From NCBI GenBank assembly GCA_037445875.1, contig JBBIJR010000013.1, forward strand, positions 1 to 54,116: a DNA stretch of 54,116 nt, written 5' to 3'. Origin of the DNA: JBBIJR01 sp037445875. Its GTDB lineage: Bacteria > CLD3 > SB21. Below, one piece after another: positions 14,587 through 24,000 of the stretch (the first letter of the stretch is position 1; each line of letters begins with the position of its first letter). The position numbers and the translations under genes were made by a program. The notes beneath the pieces are model-generated. The model was not told the origin of the DNA. It worked only from the letters and a program-made list of their open reading frames with translations, and searched no databases.

Positions 14587-15897
14587 ATGACCCCCATCAG
14601 GGTACTCGCCATCGTTCTTATCTTCCTCGCCACCACCGTGGCTTGGTTCATCCTCGGCACGAGTCTGGCGTTTCGCACGGAGGAGAAGACGGTCCTACTG
14701 GGTGCGCGCGTGGAGAACAGCTGGGGCGGTACGCACGTGCAGACCCAGCCCCGATTTTTCGTCTACGAAACCGTCCTCGACACGGCCACGGAAACAACTA
14801 CCAACGCTGCCGGTCAGACCTTTCAAACCCAGAAGACCATCCGCCGCCGAGTTCCAAAGGATCTGGAGGCCGCCGGTACGGACATTGGCGTAGCCCTCGC
14901 CGTCGATCATCGCCAGAAGGGCTTGCTCTGGTACAGCGTTTACTCCGTTTTGTTCGAGGGTACCTATCGCGTCCGCAACACGTCGCCCTCCAAGGAACTG
15001 CATGTCCGGTTCGATTTTCCCTCCAATCACGCGCTGTTCGACGATTTCGCCTTTCAGGTCGACGGTAAGGACCTGGAGGATGCCCGGGTAAGCTACGAGG
15101 AGGTTCCGGACGACGTGGACGCATCTAATCCTTCCGGCAGAACCTGGAATGCCCCTCACGCCATGACCGCCCGCGTCCTGTTGGAGCCTTCGAAGGAAGC
15201 GCAGATATCCATCAGGTATCGGTCGCAGGGCACCGGAGTCTGGCAGTACCGTCTCGGCGAACATACCTCCCGTGTTCGCAATTTTCGCTTATCCGTTCAC
15301 ACGCGTTTCAAGGACTTCGATATTCCGGAAGCGTGTTTGTCCCCCGCGGAACGCCTGGCCACCGACGATGGCTGGAAACTCACCTGGACATTCACCGACG
15401 TCATCTCCAATGTTCGCATCGGGATTGACATGCCAAAGAAACTGAACCCCGGTCCCGTCGCCCAGCGGATCAGTTTCTTTGCACCCGTGTCGTTGCTCTT
15501 TTTCTTTACTATACTGCTTATCGTCGGCGCTCTCCGAGAACGGAACATACATCCAATGAACTATTTTTTCCTCGCAGCCGCCTTCTTTTCCTTCCATCTG
15601 CTCTTTGCATATCTCGTCGACCACGTCCGTCTGGGTTGGTCGTTCGTGCTGGCATCGGTTACAAGCGTTCTGCTGGTCGCAACGTACGTGCGGCTGGTAA
15701 GCGGATGGGCCTTCACGCTGCGTGCGGTCGTTCCAACGCAGATCGTGTATCTCGTCCTGTTTTCCTACTCGTTCTTCTTCGAGGGGTATACAGGCCTGAC
15801 AATAACGATCGGTGCGATCCTCACGCTCTTCGTGCTCATGCAGGTCACCGGAAGGACGGATTGGGGTGACCTCATGAGGAAAAAACAGGGAACGTAA
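14587..15897 (+). CDS. CreD-family inner membrane protein
   Basis: 436 aa. One N-terminal membrane helix (residues ~7-27), a ~270-residue periplasmic beta-rich region (VENSWGG..., ELHVRFDFPSNHALFDDFAFQVDG), then five to six C-terminal helices ending QIVYLVLFSYSFFFEGYTGLTITIGAILTLFVLMQVTGRTDW, which matches the CreD C-terminal signature. CreD proteins are linked to envelope stress and, in some bacteria, to CreBC. Here the partner is a winged-helix protein rather than CreBC. It starts 24 bases after the regulator. Confidence 0.8.
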   Translation: MTPIRVLAIVLIFLATTVAWFILGTSLAFRTEEKTVLLGARVENSWGGTHVQTQPRFFVYETVLDTATETTTNAAGQTFQTQKTIRRRVPKDLEAAGTDIGVALAVDHRQKGLLWYSVYSVLFEGTYRVRNTSPSKELHVRFDFPSNHALFDDFAFQVDGKDLEDARVSYEEVPDDVDASNPSGRTWNAPHAMTARVLLEPSKEAQISIRYRSQGTGVWQYRLGEHTSRVRNFRLSVHTRFKDFDIPEACLSPAERLATDDGWKLTWTFTDVISNVRIGIDMPKKLNPGPVAQRISFFAPVSLLFFFTILLIVGALRERNIHPMNYFFLAAAFFSFHLLFAYLVDHVRLGWSFVLASVTSVLLVATYVRLVSGWAFTLRAVVPTQIVYLVLFSYSFFFEGYTGLTITIGAILTLFVLMQVTGRTDWGDLMRKKQGT

Positions 15898-15989
15898 TCA
15901 CATTCGCCGGCTGATCCCCACGATGGCCTCTCTTCGCCGACCACGAAGACCGGAAACCGATTCGACCGAATGGGCGAAGCGCCGGGTTG

Positions 15990-16780
15990 CTATAGTCTCT
16001 TCACTTCGAAATCCAGACGGTGAACGGTTCCCGCAACCTGGCAGTGCAGAGCCAGCGCATAGGTGCACTGAAGAGACTGGCGTCGAATCCGTGAGGTACT
16101 GTCACTGTGCAGCCGGCCATCCATGAACTCGGCGACGGGCATCGCGGAAAGGACGATCTTTCCGCTGGCCGATTCGCCGGGGCCGACGTGCGTTTTGCGA
16201 AGCATGGAGGAAGACCAGTAGTCGCGGAGCTGGTTGAGATTGGTGATCTTTCCCTCGTACTCCCGCTGTTCAAGGTGTCGATCGACAGCGCGACGGTGGT
16301 CTTCTTCTGCGTCTCTGTCCTGTTCTTCCTTCGCCCGATCGCCCACCTCTGCGATGTCTAGCGCCAGGTCTGCCACTTCGACGACCGAGTTCAGAACCGT
16401 GAGGGTTTGATGCTCGGCCGCGGTTCTCGAGACCAGTTTGTCGAGTCGGACCAACTCCCGCTCCGGGTCCAGTGCCGCGAACTTCTGTGCAAGGCCCGCA
16501 AACCTCCCTCCGCGGGAAACAGATACCTGGTAATAGAACACGGACGGGTCCAGCAGAAACGTGGTATCGGACCTGTTGACGACTTCGACATAATGAGGTA
16601 CGCGCCCCAGGTTCGGTGGAACGACGCGATGAATGCCACTCCGTTCGAATCGCGGTGGATGATCTGCTGACCCTGCAGCCAGCGTACGGTCGAGTCGTGG
16701 GATATGAGCTGAAAAACCGGCGCCGGTGCACATCCCACCATAGACATCGTAATGCAACAAACCCAGACCGCATGTTTCAT
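15990..16780 (-). pseudogene. Putative lipoprotein gene interrupted by a frameshift
   Basis: The start at 16780 is well supported: AGGAG lies seven bases upstream and the frame opens with MKHAVWVCCITMSMVGCAPAP, a lipoprotein signal with Cys after VG. It runs through LISHDSTVRWLQGQQIIHRDSNGVAFIASFH, then near 16610 the sense continues in another frame (NLGRVPHYVEVVNRSDTTFLLDPSVFYYQVS ... down to the stop at 15990). Restoring one missing base near GAACCTGGGGC would give a single ~262-residue protein. It could be a true mutation or a consensus error. A charged helical middle and a beta-rich C-terminus are visible; the family is not recognised. Confidence 0.65.
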
Positions 16781-16888
16781 GATCTCTCCTGCGTTGTGGA
16801 GCATATGCCTTCGCAAATCGTGTACCGTGAGTGCAGCGGCGAAAAAACATGTCCTGCCGGCCCTAACCTGCGGCTAAGTGTTGAACCA

Positions 16889-16906
16889 AATCACAAATGT
16901 GTGATT
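16889..16906. repeat. AATCACA-N4-TGTGATT inverted repeat after hypE
   Basis: A seven-base inverted repeat downstream of hypE (minus strand) and upstream of the lipoprotein gene. It could be a weak hypE terminator or a regulatory site for the lipoprotein. There is no long T-run. Confidence 0.35.
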
Positions 16907-16927
16907 AAAGGGTACGGAAACGAAGGG

Positions 16928-17974
16928 TCAGCAGATCCGCGGCAGTTGTTCCCCGCTGAGCATATCCACGATGCGGCTCGAGCCAATGGAAGTTGTAAGC
17001 GTCACGAGGCCCGTGCCCCTGGCGCCCACTTCGCCGATGATTGAAGCCTCGCGGCCAAGGGGGTGCTTTCGAAGGGCCGCCAGCGCCCGGTCGGAAGAGG
17101 CCCGAGGTACAAACGTCACGAATCGGCCTTCGTTGGCCACGTAGAGCGGATCAAAACCGAGGATCTCGCATGCGCCGCGCACGTCGTCTCTCACGGAGAT
17201 GCGTCGCTCTTCAATGCGGATGGCGCATCCGCTGGATTCGGCGATCTCGACAAGCACGCTCGCCAGCCCGCCGCGTGTGCAGTCCCGCATGCAGTGGATG
17301 TCAGCCCCGGAATCGAGCATCGAAAAAACGGCGCCGGCCAGCGGCGCACAATCACTGTCGATACGGCTCTCGAATGCCAGTCCCTCGCGAACCGCCATGA
17401 CGGCCATTCCGTGACGGGCGATGTCTCCGTTCAGCAGGATGACATCACCCGGCCGAACTTCCGATGGACCAACGGAAAGATTGCGCTCGACCACGCCGAG
17501 CCCGCTCGTGTTGATGAAGAGACCGTCGCCCTTCCCTTTGTCCACGACTTTGGTGTCGCCGGTCACGATCCGCACATCGGCCTCTTCGGCCGCCTTCTGC
17601 ATGGAGACCACCACCGCCCAAAGCGTTTCCATCGGCAGGCCTTCTTCAATGATGAAACCCGCCGTCAGGAAGAGCGGCCTCGCCCCGCACATGATCAGGT
17701 CGTTCACAGTTCCGCACACAGCGAGTTTACCGATGTCGCCTCCGGGAAAGAACAACGGACGAACAACAAAACTGTCCGTCGTCACAACGGCCCGGCCCGG
17801 TGGCAGATCGAGGGTGGCGCCGTCGTGACGTTCGCGTTCTTTACCGACGTCGAACGCCGAAGCGAACATCTTCTCGATGAGTTGGTGCATGAGCCGCCCA
17901 CCGCCGCCGTGGGCCAGCGTGACGTGCGGGTACTGCTGGATCGGGATAGGACAGGTGAGCCGAAAATCGTCCAT
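16928..17974 (-). CDS. hypE: Hydrogenase maturation protein HypE
   Basis: Dehydrates the carbamoyl group on its C-terminal cysteine to a thiocyanate, giving the CN ligands of the [NiFe] site. 348 aa. Seen: LAHGGGGRLMHQLI, VVTTDSFVVRPLFFPGGDIGKLAVCGTVNDLIMCGARPL (PurM-like ATP/metal region), CTRGGLASVLVEIAE, LYVANEGRFV, and the terminal PRIC, where the last residue is the required cysteine. Begins four bases after hypD; the two form a unit separated from the other hyp genes by pckG and a histidine kinase gene. Confidence 0.96.
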   Translation of the reverse strand: MDDFRLTCPIPIQQYPHVTLAHGGGGRLMHQLIEKMFASAFDVGKERERHDGATLDLPPGRAVVTTDSFVVRPLFFPGGDIGKLAVCGTVNDLIMCGARPLFLTAGFIIEEGLPMETLWAVVVSMQKAAEEADVRIVTGDTKVVDKGKGDGLFINTSGLGVVERNLSVGPSEVRPGDVILLNGDIARHGMAVMAVREGLAFESRIDSDCAPLAGAVFSMLDSGADIHCMRDCTRGGLASVLVEIAESSGCAIRIEERRISVRDDVRGACEILGFDPLYVANEGRFVTFVPRASSDRALAALRKHPLGREASIIGEVGARGTGLVTLTTSIGSSRIVDMLSGEQLPRIC

Positions 17975-17978
17975 GGCT

Positions 17979-19076
17979 TCAGGAGGCAGGAACCAAACGG
18001 CGATAACGATAATACGCGGAGCACGCGCCCTCGGACGAGACCATCGTGGCTCCCAGCGGATGCTCCGGCGTGCAGCGTGTCCCGAAGGCGGGGCACTCGT
18101 GCGGCTTTTTCACTCCCTGTAGAATCACGCCGCTGATGCACTCCGTCGATTCAGGCACGTCCCCGGTCCGGATGTCGAATCGCTTTTCCGCATCAAACGC
18201 CGCATACGCTGCCGTCAACCCAAGTCCGCTCCGCTCGATGGAACCGATCCCCCTCCACTTTCTAGGTACAATGTCGAATACATCCCGAATGGCGCTCTGT
18301 GCCGGTACGTTCCCGTCTCGTTCCACCACACGCGCGTACTGGTTCTCCACCTCGTGGCGTCCTTCCTCGAGTTGACGAACGCACATCGTGACACCATGCA
18401 GAATATCCAGCGGCTCGAAGCCCGTCACCACGATCGGCACACGATATTTGTCCGCTATCGGGAAATATTCCGTATATCCCATGACCGTGCATACATGACC
18501 CGCCGCGAGGAACCCCTGCACACGGCATTCCGGCGAGGACAGGACCGCTTCGATGGCCGGCGGAACCAGAACGTGGGAAACGAGAATGGAGAAATTGCCG
18601 ACGTCCTTCCTCTTGGCCGCCTGGACTGCCATGGCGTTGGCCGGGGCCGTCGTTTCAAACCCTACGGCAAAGAACACGACTTCCTTGTCCGAGCGTTCGG
18701 CCGCGATTTTCACCGCGTCCATCGGAGAATAGACGATCCGGACGTCCCCGCCCTGCGCCTTCACGGAAAGCAGGTCTTTCTGACTGCCCGGCACGCGCAG
18801 CATATCACCGAACGAACAGAAAATAACGTCAGGGCGGGACGCAATCTCGATGGCCTTGTCAATCAGTTCCAGCGGCGTGACGCACACAGGACAGCCAGGG
18901 CCGTGCACGAGCGTGATCCCCTTTGGAAGAAGTTCGTCGATGCCGAACTTCACAATAGCATGGGTCTGCCCCCCACACACCTCCATAATCGTCCACGGCC
19001 GGGTGGCCAGCCTGTGGAGTTCGTCCACCATCCGGCGAACCGCCCCGGCATCTCTGTACTCTTCTACGAATCGCAT
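17979..19076 (-). CDS. hypD: Hydrogenase maturation protein HypD
   Basis: Iron-sulfur scaffold on which Fe(CN)2CO is assembled together with HypC. 365 aa. Seen: IMEVCGGQTHAIVKFGIDELLP, LVHGPGCPVCVTPLELIDKAI (catalytic CPVC), FCSFGDMLRVPGSQKDL, FFAVGFETTAPANA, the GFEPLDIL segment, and a C-terminal Cys-rich ECISGVILQGVKKPHECPAFGTRCTPEHPLGATMVSSEGACSAYYRY for the 4Fe-4S cluster. Starts 64 bases downstream of pckG, across a hairpin. Confidence 0.96.
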   Translation of the reverse strand: MRFVEEYRDAGAVRRMVDELHRLATRPWTIMEVCGGQTHAIVKFGIDELLPKGITLVHGPGCPVCVTPLELIDKAIEIASRPDVIFCSFGDMLRVPGSQKDLLSVKAQGGDVRIVYSPMDAVKIAAERSDKEVVFFAVGFETTAPANAMAVQAAKRKDVGNFSILVSHVLVPPAIEAVLSSPECRVQGFLAAGHVCTVMGYTEYFPIADKYRVPIVVTGFEPLDILHGVTMCVRQLEEGRHEVENQYARVVERDGNVPAQSAIRDVFDIVPRKWRGIGSIERSGLGLTAAYAAFDAEKRFDIRTGDVPESTECISGVILQGVKKPHECPAFGTRCTPEHPLGATMVSSEGACSAYYRYRRLVPAS

Positions 19077-19096
19077 GTTGGCCGCCAGACAAAGCA

Positions 19097-19122
19097 GGGC
19101 TGCCGAAACTTCCTGGCAGCCC
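19097..19122 (-). terminator. Hairpin between pckG and hypD
   Basis: GGGCTGCC (19097-19104) and GGCAGCCC (19115-19122) form an 8-bp GC-rich stem with a 10-base loop. On the minus strand it is followed by TGCTTTGTCT, a weak T-rich tail. Likely a partial terminator or processing site after pckG; hypD-hypE lie beyond it. Confidence 0.55.
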
Positions 19123-19140
19123 CAGATTATTGCTTAAGCG

Positions 19141-20970
19141 TTAACTCTCGTGTGCCAGTTCCCATTTTTCGGGGGACCGCCAGAGCGCGGAGAGGATCAA
19201 CTCGCGCATCCAGATGAACTCCTTCGGCAGTTTGTCGTAGAGTTTGTTGAAGAGCTCCTGGTGCGAGAGGATTTCGTCTTTCCACCTTTCCCGGTCAACC
19301 GACATCACGTCGTTGAAATGTTCGGGAGAGAAGTCGAGTCCCCGCCAATCGAGGTCCTCGTAGCGCGGTACCCATCCGAGCGGGCTTTCGATGGCGAACG
19401 CCTTGCCCTGCACCCGTTCCACAATCCACTTCAGGATGCGCATGTTGTCGCTGTAGCCGGGCCAGAGGAACCGGCCGTCCGCTCCCTTGCGGAACCAGTT
19501 CACGCCGAAAATGCGCGGCGGATTGGGGATATGCCGCCCGAAGTTGAGCCAGTGATTGAAGTAGTCGGCCGCATGATAGCCCATGAAGGGCAGCATCGCA
19601 AAGGGATCACGGCGGACCTGGCCTACGGCACCTGCGGCGGCGGCGGTCGTTTCCGATCCCATCGTGGCGGCCAGATACACGCCGAAATTCCAGTTGACGG
19701 CCTGGTAGACAAGCGGCACTGTCGAGGCCCGGCGACCACCGAAGATGAAGGCCTTGATGGGTACACCGCGCGGATTCTCCCAGTCCGGATCGATGCTCGG
19801 ACACTGACAGGCAGGTGCCGTAAAACGTGCGTTCGGATGTGCGGCCGGCTTGCCGGAGGCCGGGTCGTGGGGTTTCCCCTGCCAGTTGGTCAAGCCCGCC
19901 GGCGGTTTGTCCGTAAGCCCTTCCCACCAGACGTCCCCATCGGAGGTCAGTGCCACGTTGGTGAAGATCGTGTTCCTCGATAGCGACGCCATGGCGTTGG
20001 GATTGGTCTTCTCGTTGGTGCCGGGCGCCACACCGAAATACCCTGCCTCGGGATTGATGGCGTACAATTGTCCGTCATCGCCCGGCTTGATCCAGGCAAT
20101 GTCGTCGCCGACCGTGGTCACTTTCCAACCGTCGAACTCACGGGGAGGTATGAGCATGGCAAAATTGGTTTTGCCGCAGGCGCTGGGAAATGCCGCTGCG
20201 ACATACGTTTTATCGCCGTGCGGGGATTGCACCCCCAGGATAAGCATGTGCTCTGCCAGCCAGCCCTGGTCCCGCGCCATGACGGACGCGATGCGAAGCG
20301 CGAAGCACTTCTTCCCCAGCAGCGCATTGCCTCCATAGCCGCTTCCGAACGACATGATCGATTTCTCTTCCGGAAAGTGTACGATGTATTTTTCCGTGTT
20401 GCACGGCCAGGGAACGTCCTTCTGGCCGCTCGTGAGCGGCATGCCCACGGAGTGGAGTGCCCGGACGAAGTCGCCGTCGCCCAGCACCTCGATCACCTTG
20501 CGGCCCATCCGTGTCATGATGCGCATATTGACCACGACGTACGCCGAGTCGGTGATTTCGATGCCGATGTGGGCGATGTTCGATCCAAGCGGGCCCATGC
20601 TGAACGGGATCACGTACATCGTTCGGCCCTTCATGCATCCGTCGTACAGTTTGCCCAGCCTAATCTTCATTTCTGCTGGGCTGACCCAGTTGTTCGTCGG
20701 ACCCGCATCTTCCTTTCGCAAGCTGCAGATGAAGGTACGGTCTTCCACGCGGGCAACGTCGCTGGGATCCGAAAAAGCGAGATAACTGTTTGGCTTCTTC
20801 GCGGAATTCAGCCGCTTGAACGTACCGCTCTTGACGAGCTCCTCGCAGAGCCGGTCGTATTCGTCCTGTGTTCCGTCGCACCAGTGCACCTTGTCCGGTT
20901 TGCAGAGGGTGGCGCATTCCTCCACCCAGCGGATCAGTTTCTGATTCTTCACGTATGATGGGACTTCCAT
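19141..20970 (-). CDS. pckG: Phosphoenolpyruvate carboxykinase (GTP)
   Basis: Interconverts oxaloacetate and PEP with GTP/GDP; gluconeogenic or anaplerotic. 609 aa, the GTP-type length. Seen: WVEECATLCKPDKVHWCDGTQDEYDRL, P-loop AAFPSACGKTNFAMLIPP, metal/nucleotide GDDIAWIKPGDDGQLYAINPEAGYFGVAPGTN, FGGRRASTVPLVYQA and NPPRIFGVNWFRKG. Located inside the hyp gene cluster, on the same strand, between the hybrid kinase and hypD, which is unusual. An AAGGAG-like site precedes the ATG. Confidence 0.96.
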   Translation of the reverse strand: MEVPSYVKNQKLIRWVEECATLCKPDKVHWCDGTQDEYDRLCEELVKSGTFKRLNSAKKPNSYLAFSDPSDVARVEDRTFICSLRKEDAGPTNNWVSPAEMKIRLGKLYDGCMKGRTMYVIPFSMGPLGSNIAHIGIEITDSAYVVVNMRIMTRMGRKVIEVLGDGDFVRALHSVGMPLTSGQKDVPWPCNTEKYIVHFPEEKSIMSFGSGYGGNALLGKKCFALRIASVMARDQGWLAEHMLILGVQSPHGDKTYVAAAFPSACGKTNFAMLIPPREFDGWKVTTVGDDIAWIKPGDDGQLYAINPEAGYFGVAPGTNEKTNPNAMASLSRNTIFTNVALTSDGDVWWEGLTDKPPAGLTNWQGKPHDPASGKPAAHPNARFTAPACQCPSIDPDWENPRGVPIKAFIFGGRRASTVPLVYQAVNWNFGVYLAATMGSETTAAAAGAVGQVRRDPFAMLPFMGYHAADYFNHWLNFGRHIPNPPRIFGVNWFRKGADGRFLWPGYSDNMRILKWIVERVQGKAFAIESPLGWVPRYEDLDWRGLDFSPEHFNDVMSVDRERWKDEILSHQELFNKLYDKLPKEFIWMRELILSALWRSPEKWELAHES

Positions 20971-21058
20971 GGTTCACATGCTCCTTTAGATTGGTCCAGT
21001 CGAGTAATTCATCCCACGGATTCAGCGTATCGTAATATGAACATTGGCAGCCAAAGCC

Positions 21059-24000
21059 TCAAGTGTGTAGATGCCGGTCTCCTTTCGCGTCGGAGGACAG
21101 CAATTCGTGCAGTGCTTGCAGGATGTCTTCGCCGTGGTAGGGCTTTTGGAGGAAGCGGTCGATTTCCTCTCCGCGGGTGCGGGCCGCATCCGTCGGAAGG
21201 CCGCTCATCCCGATGATCTGCACGTTGCGTTGAAGGCTGCGCAACCGGCGTACGAAGGCCGGCCCATCCATTCGGGGCATACTCATATCGGATACGACCA
21301 CGCGGATATCCGGCCGGTTCTTCTCGATCAAGGACAGGGCTTCCTCTCCGTTGGACGCTTGCAGTACCCGATAGCCGTTGGCCTCCAGGACGGCAGCCAG
21401 CACGCTCCGCACGGACACCTCATCGTCTACAACTAACACGCATTCTCCTCGGCCCTTCCACCGGTCGCCCACGGGATGTTCGTGCCGGCTGTTCGCTTCG
21501 CTCCTATCGGCGGGAAGGTATACCTTGAAAGTCGTACCCCGCCCGACCTCGCTGCTCACGTTGACGTACCCTCCGTGTCCGCGAACAATGGCGGCTACTG
21601 TCGAAAGCCCAAGTCCGGTACCGGCATCGACGTCCTTGGTCGAAAAGAACGGCTCGAAGATGCGGTCCAGAATATCGGCCGGGATACCCTCGCCCGTGTC
21701 GGAAATGCTGAGCAGTACATGCGGGCCCGCACGTGCGCCCGGATGGCCGCTGGCCTCCGATTCGAGCACCCAGACGTTGACGACCAGGATGCTCAGCGTT
21801 CCCCCATCCGGCATGGCATCCCTGGCGTTGACGCACAGGTTGAGCAGAATCTGGTGCAGTTGGGTGGCATCGCCTCTCAACGGCCACACATCCCGGCGGA
21901 CGTCGCAAAGGAGTTGGACGTTCTTGGGAAACGCCGCCTCCACCATGGCCCTCACGTCGTTGACGATGGGACGGATGTCTACCTTCACGTGCTCCCCCTC
22001 CACCCCGCGCGTGAACATGAGCAATTTCTTCATCAGGTCCGCGCCACGCTGTACGTTGGACTCGAGCATGGGGATCAGCCGCAGAAGCGACTCGTCCTCG
22101 ATTTTGTCCTTGAAGATCTGTACAGCCATCAGGATCGGAGAAAGGATGTTGTTCAGATCGTGGGCAATGCCCCCCGCCATGCGACCGATGCTCTCCATAC
22201 GCTGAGTGCGGAGAAATTCCCGTTCCGTTCTTTTCTTCTCCGTCACGTCGGTGTTGATCATGAGAACGGACTTGGGGTGCCCCTCCGAGTCGTTGATCAG
22301 GCTCTGCCGGCTCTCGACGATGAGTTCACGTCCGTCCTGGTGGTAGTGCCGGATCTCTCCGGCCCAGTGGCCGTGCGCCCTCACCTGTGCGGACATGTCA
22401 AGAGAGTCCTTGCCCTGGCGGGCAATCAAATCGTGATAACTCCTGCCCACGATGTCCGTTCGGGACCAACCGTACAATTTCTCCGCGCTCCGGTTGCAGT
22501 ACAGGACCCGATGGTTCAAGTCGGTGAGCAGGATGGAATCCCGGGCATTATCGAGGATCAGCGCCTGCTCGCTGATGATCTCGTGGGCCTGGCGGTCGAG
22601 TGTCACATCGTGTCCTATGACGACCAACCCGAGTCGGCCTCCCGCTTCGTCGAACAGCGGTATTTTCGTGGTCTCGAAGTAATGGTTGGAACCCTCGTCG
22701 TCCTGCACGATCTCCAGGCCGACGGTCTTGCGCCCGTTGCGCCATGCCGCTTCGTCGGACGCAATGCACGCCTCGTATGCCTTTTGGAGACTGGGTTGAA
22801 GGACAGCAAGCTCCCTGTCGGTTTTTCCCTGCCAGTCCACCGTCGCCAGTTGAAACAACTTTTTGGCAGGAGCATTGGTTATCAGCCACCGGCCCTCTCC
22901 GTCTTTGAAGAAAACCGCATCCGGAATCCCCTCTGTAAGCGTTTCGAATTCCTGCAGCGTCTGGATCAGTCTCTTCTCGACGACTTTCCGGTCCGTGATG
23001 TCGACCAGGGTTCCTTCGAAATAAGCCGGTGTACCGGTAGGATTCCGAACCAGTCTTACGTTTTCGGAAACCCAGATCCGTCGACCGTCCTTGCGGTAAA
23101 CTTCTGATTCGAAGTCCTGGACCCGACCGTGTTCCAGCAACTGCCGGCTCAATTCTGGCCTCCGTTCCCGCAGGAGGTACAGTTGACTCTCGATGTCTTC
23201 GACGGATTCCACGAGTTCGTCGGGGGTTCGATACCCAAGGATGCGGGCCATGGCCGGATTGACCACGATGAACCGCCCGTCGAGAGTGGTTTGATAGACG
23301 CCTTCCACGACGTTTTCGAAGATCTCCCGGAACCGTGCTTCAGCCTGGCGCACGGACTCCTCCGCCTCCTCCCGCTCACGCACCAGCCGCATCTTCATCA
23401 ACGCGATGTCCACGTGTTTGCTGACGGAATCCACAAACTCGATTTCCTCGTTCCGCCAGGATCGCGTCGACGTCATTTGATTGAAAACCAGCAGGTAGTG
23501 CCCGTCTTCGTGGAAGCCGAAGGGATACCAGAGCAAGCTTCGCACGCCCATGCGGTCATGGAGGATCGACGCCGACCCCTCCTGCTCGAGGACCGGGTGG
23601 CGGTCATCGGCATGACTGGCAATGAGCGTACGCTGGCCGAAGAGGACCTCACCGGACAGACGAAACGTTTCCACCGAATAGGTTTCTCTTCCCGGGGCGA
23701 AGTCGGCTATTCCGGGGCCCATCCACTTGGAGAGGCTGTGGACATCTCCGGCGGCGTGATTGATCTCAAAAATGAGGCATCGCTCCACGGCAAGCGTTTC
23801 TCCGATCACCTTCACCATCGTGTCGAGTACGGCCTGCCGCTGCGTTTCGCCGGACATGATGACTTCCGAGATCCGATTGAGTGCACGGGCGTACGATAGC
23901 TGCTGCCTCAGATCCGCTTCGGCTTTTTTCCGCTCGCGGATGTCCCTGGCGATAGACACGACGAGCGGGCTGCCCGTGGTCGTTGTGACCGCGGAGGTCA

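Noticed and set aside
16889..16906. AATCACA-N4-TGTGATT as a CRP site
   Set aside because: The half-sites are in the reverse order (TCACA...TGTGA rather than TGTGA...TCACA) and no promoter is aligned with it; kept only as an inverted repeat.
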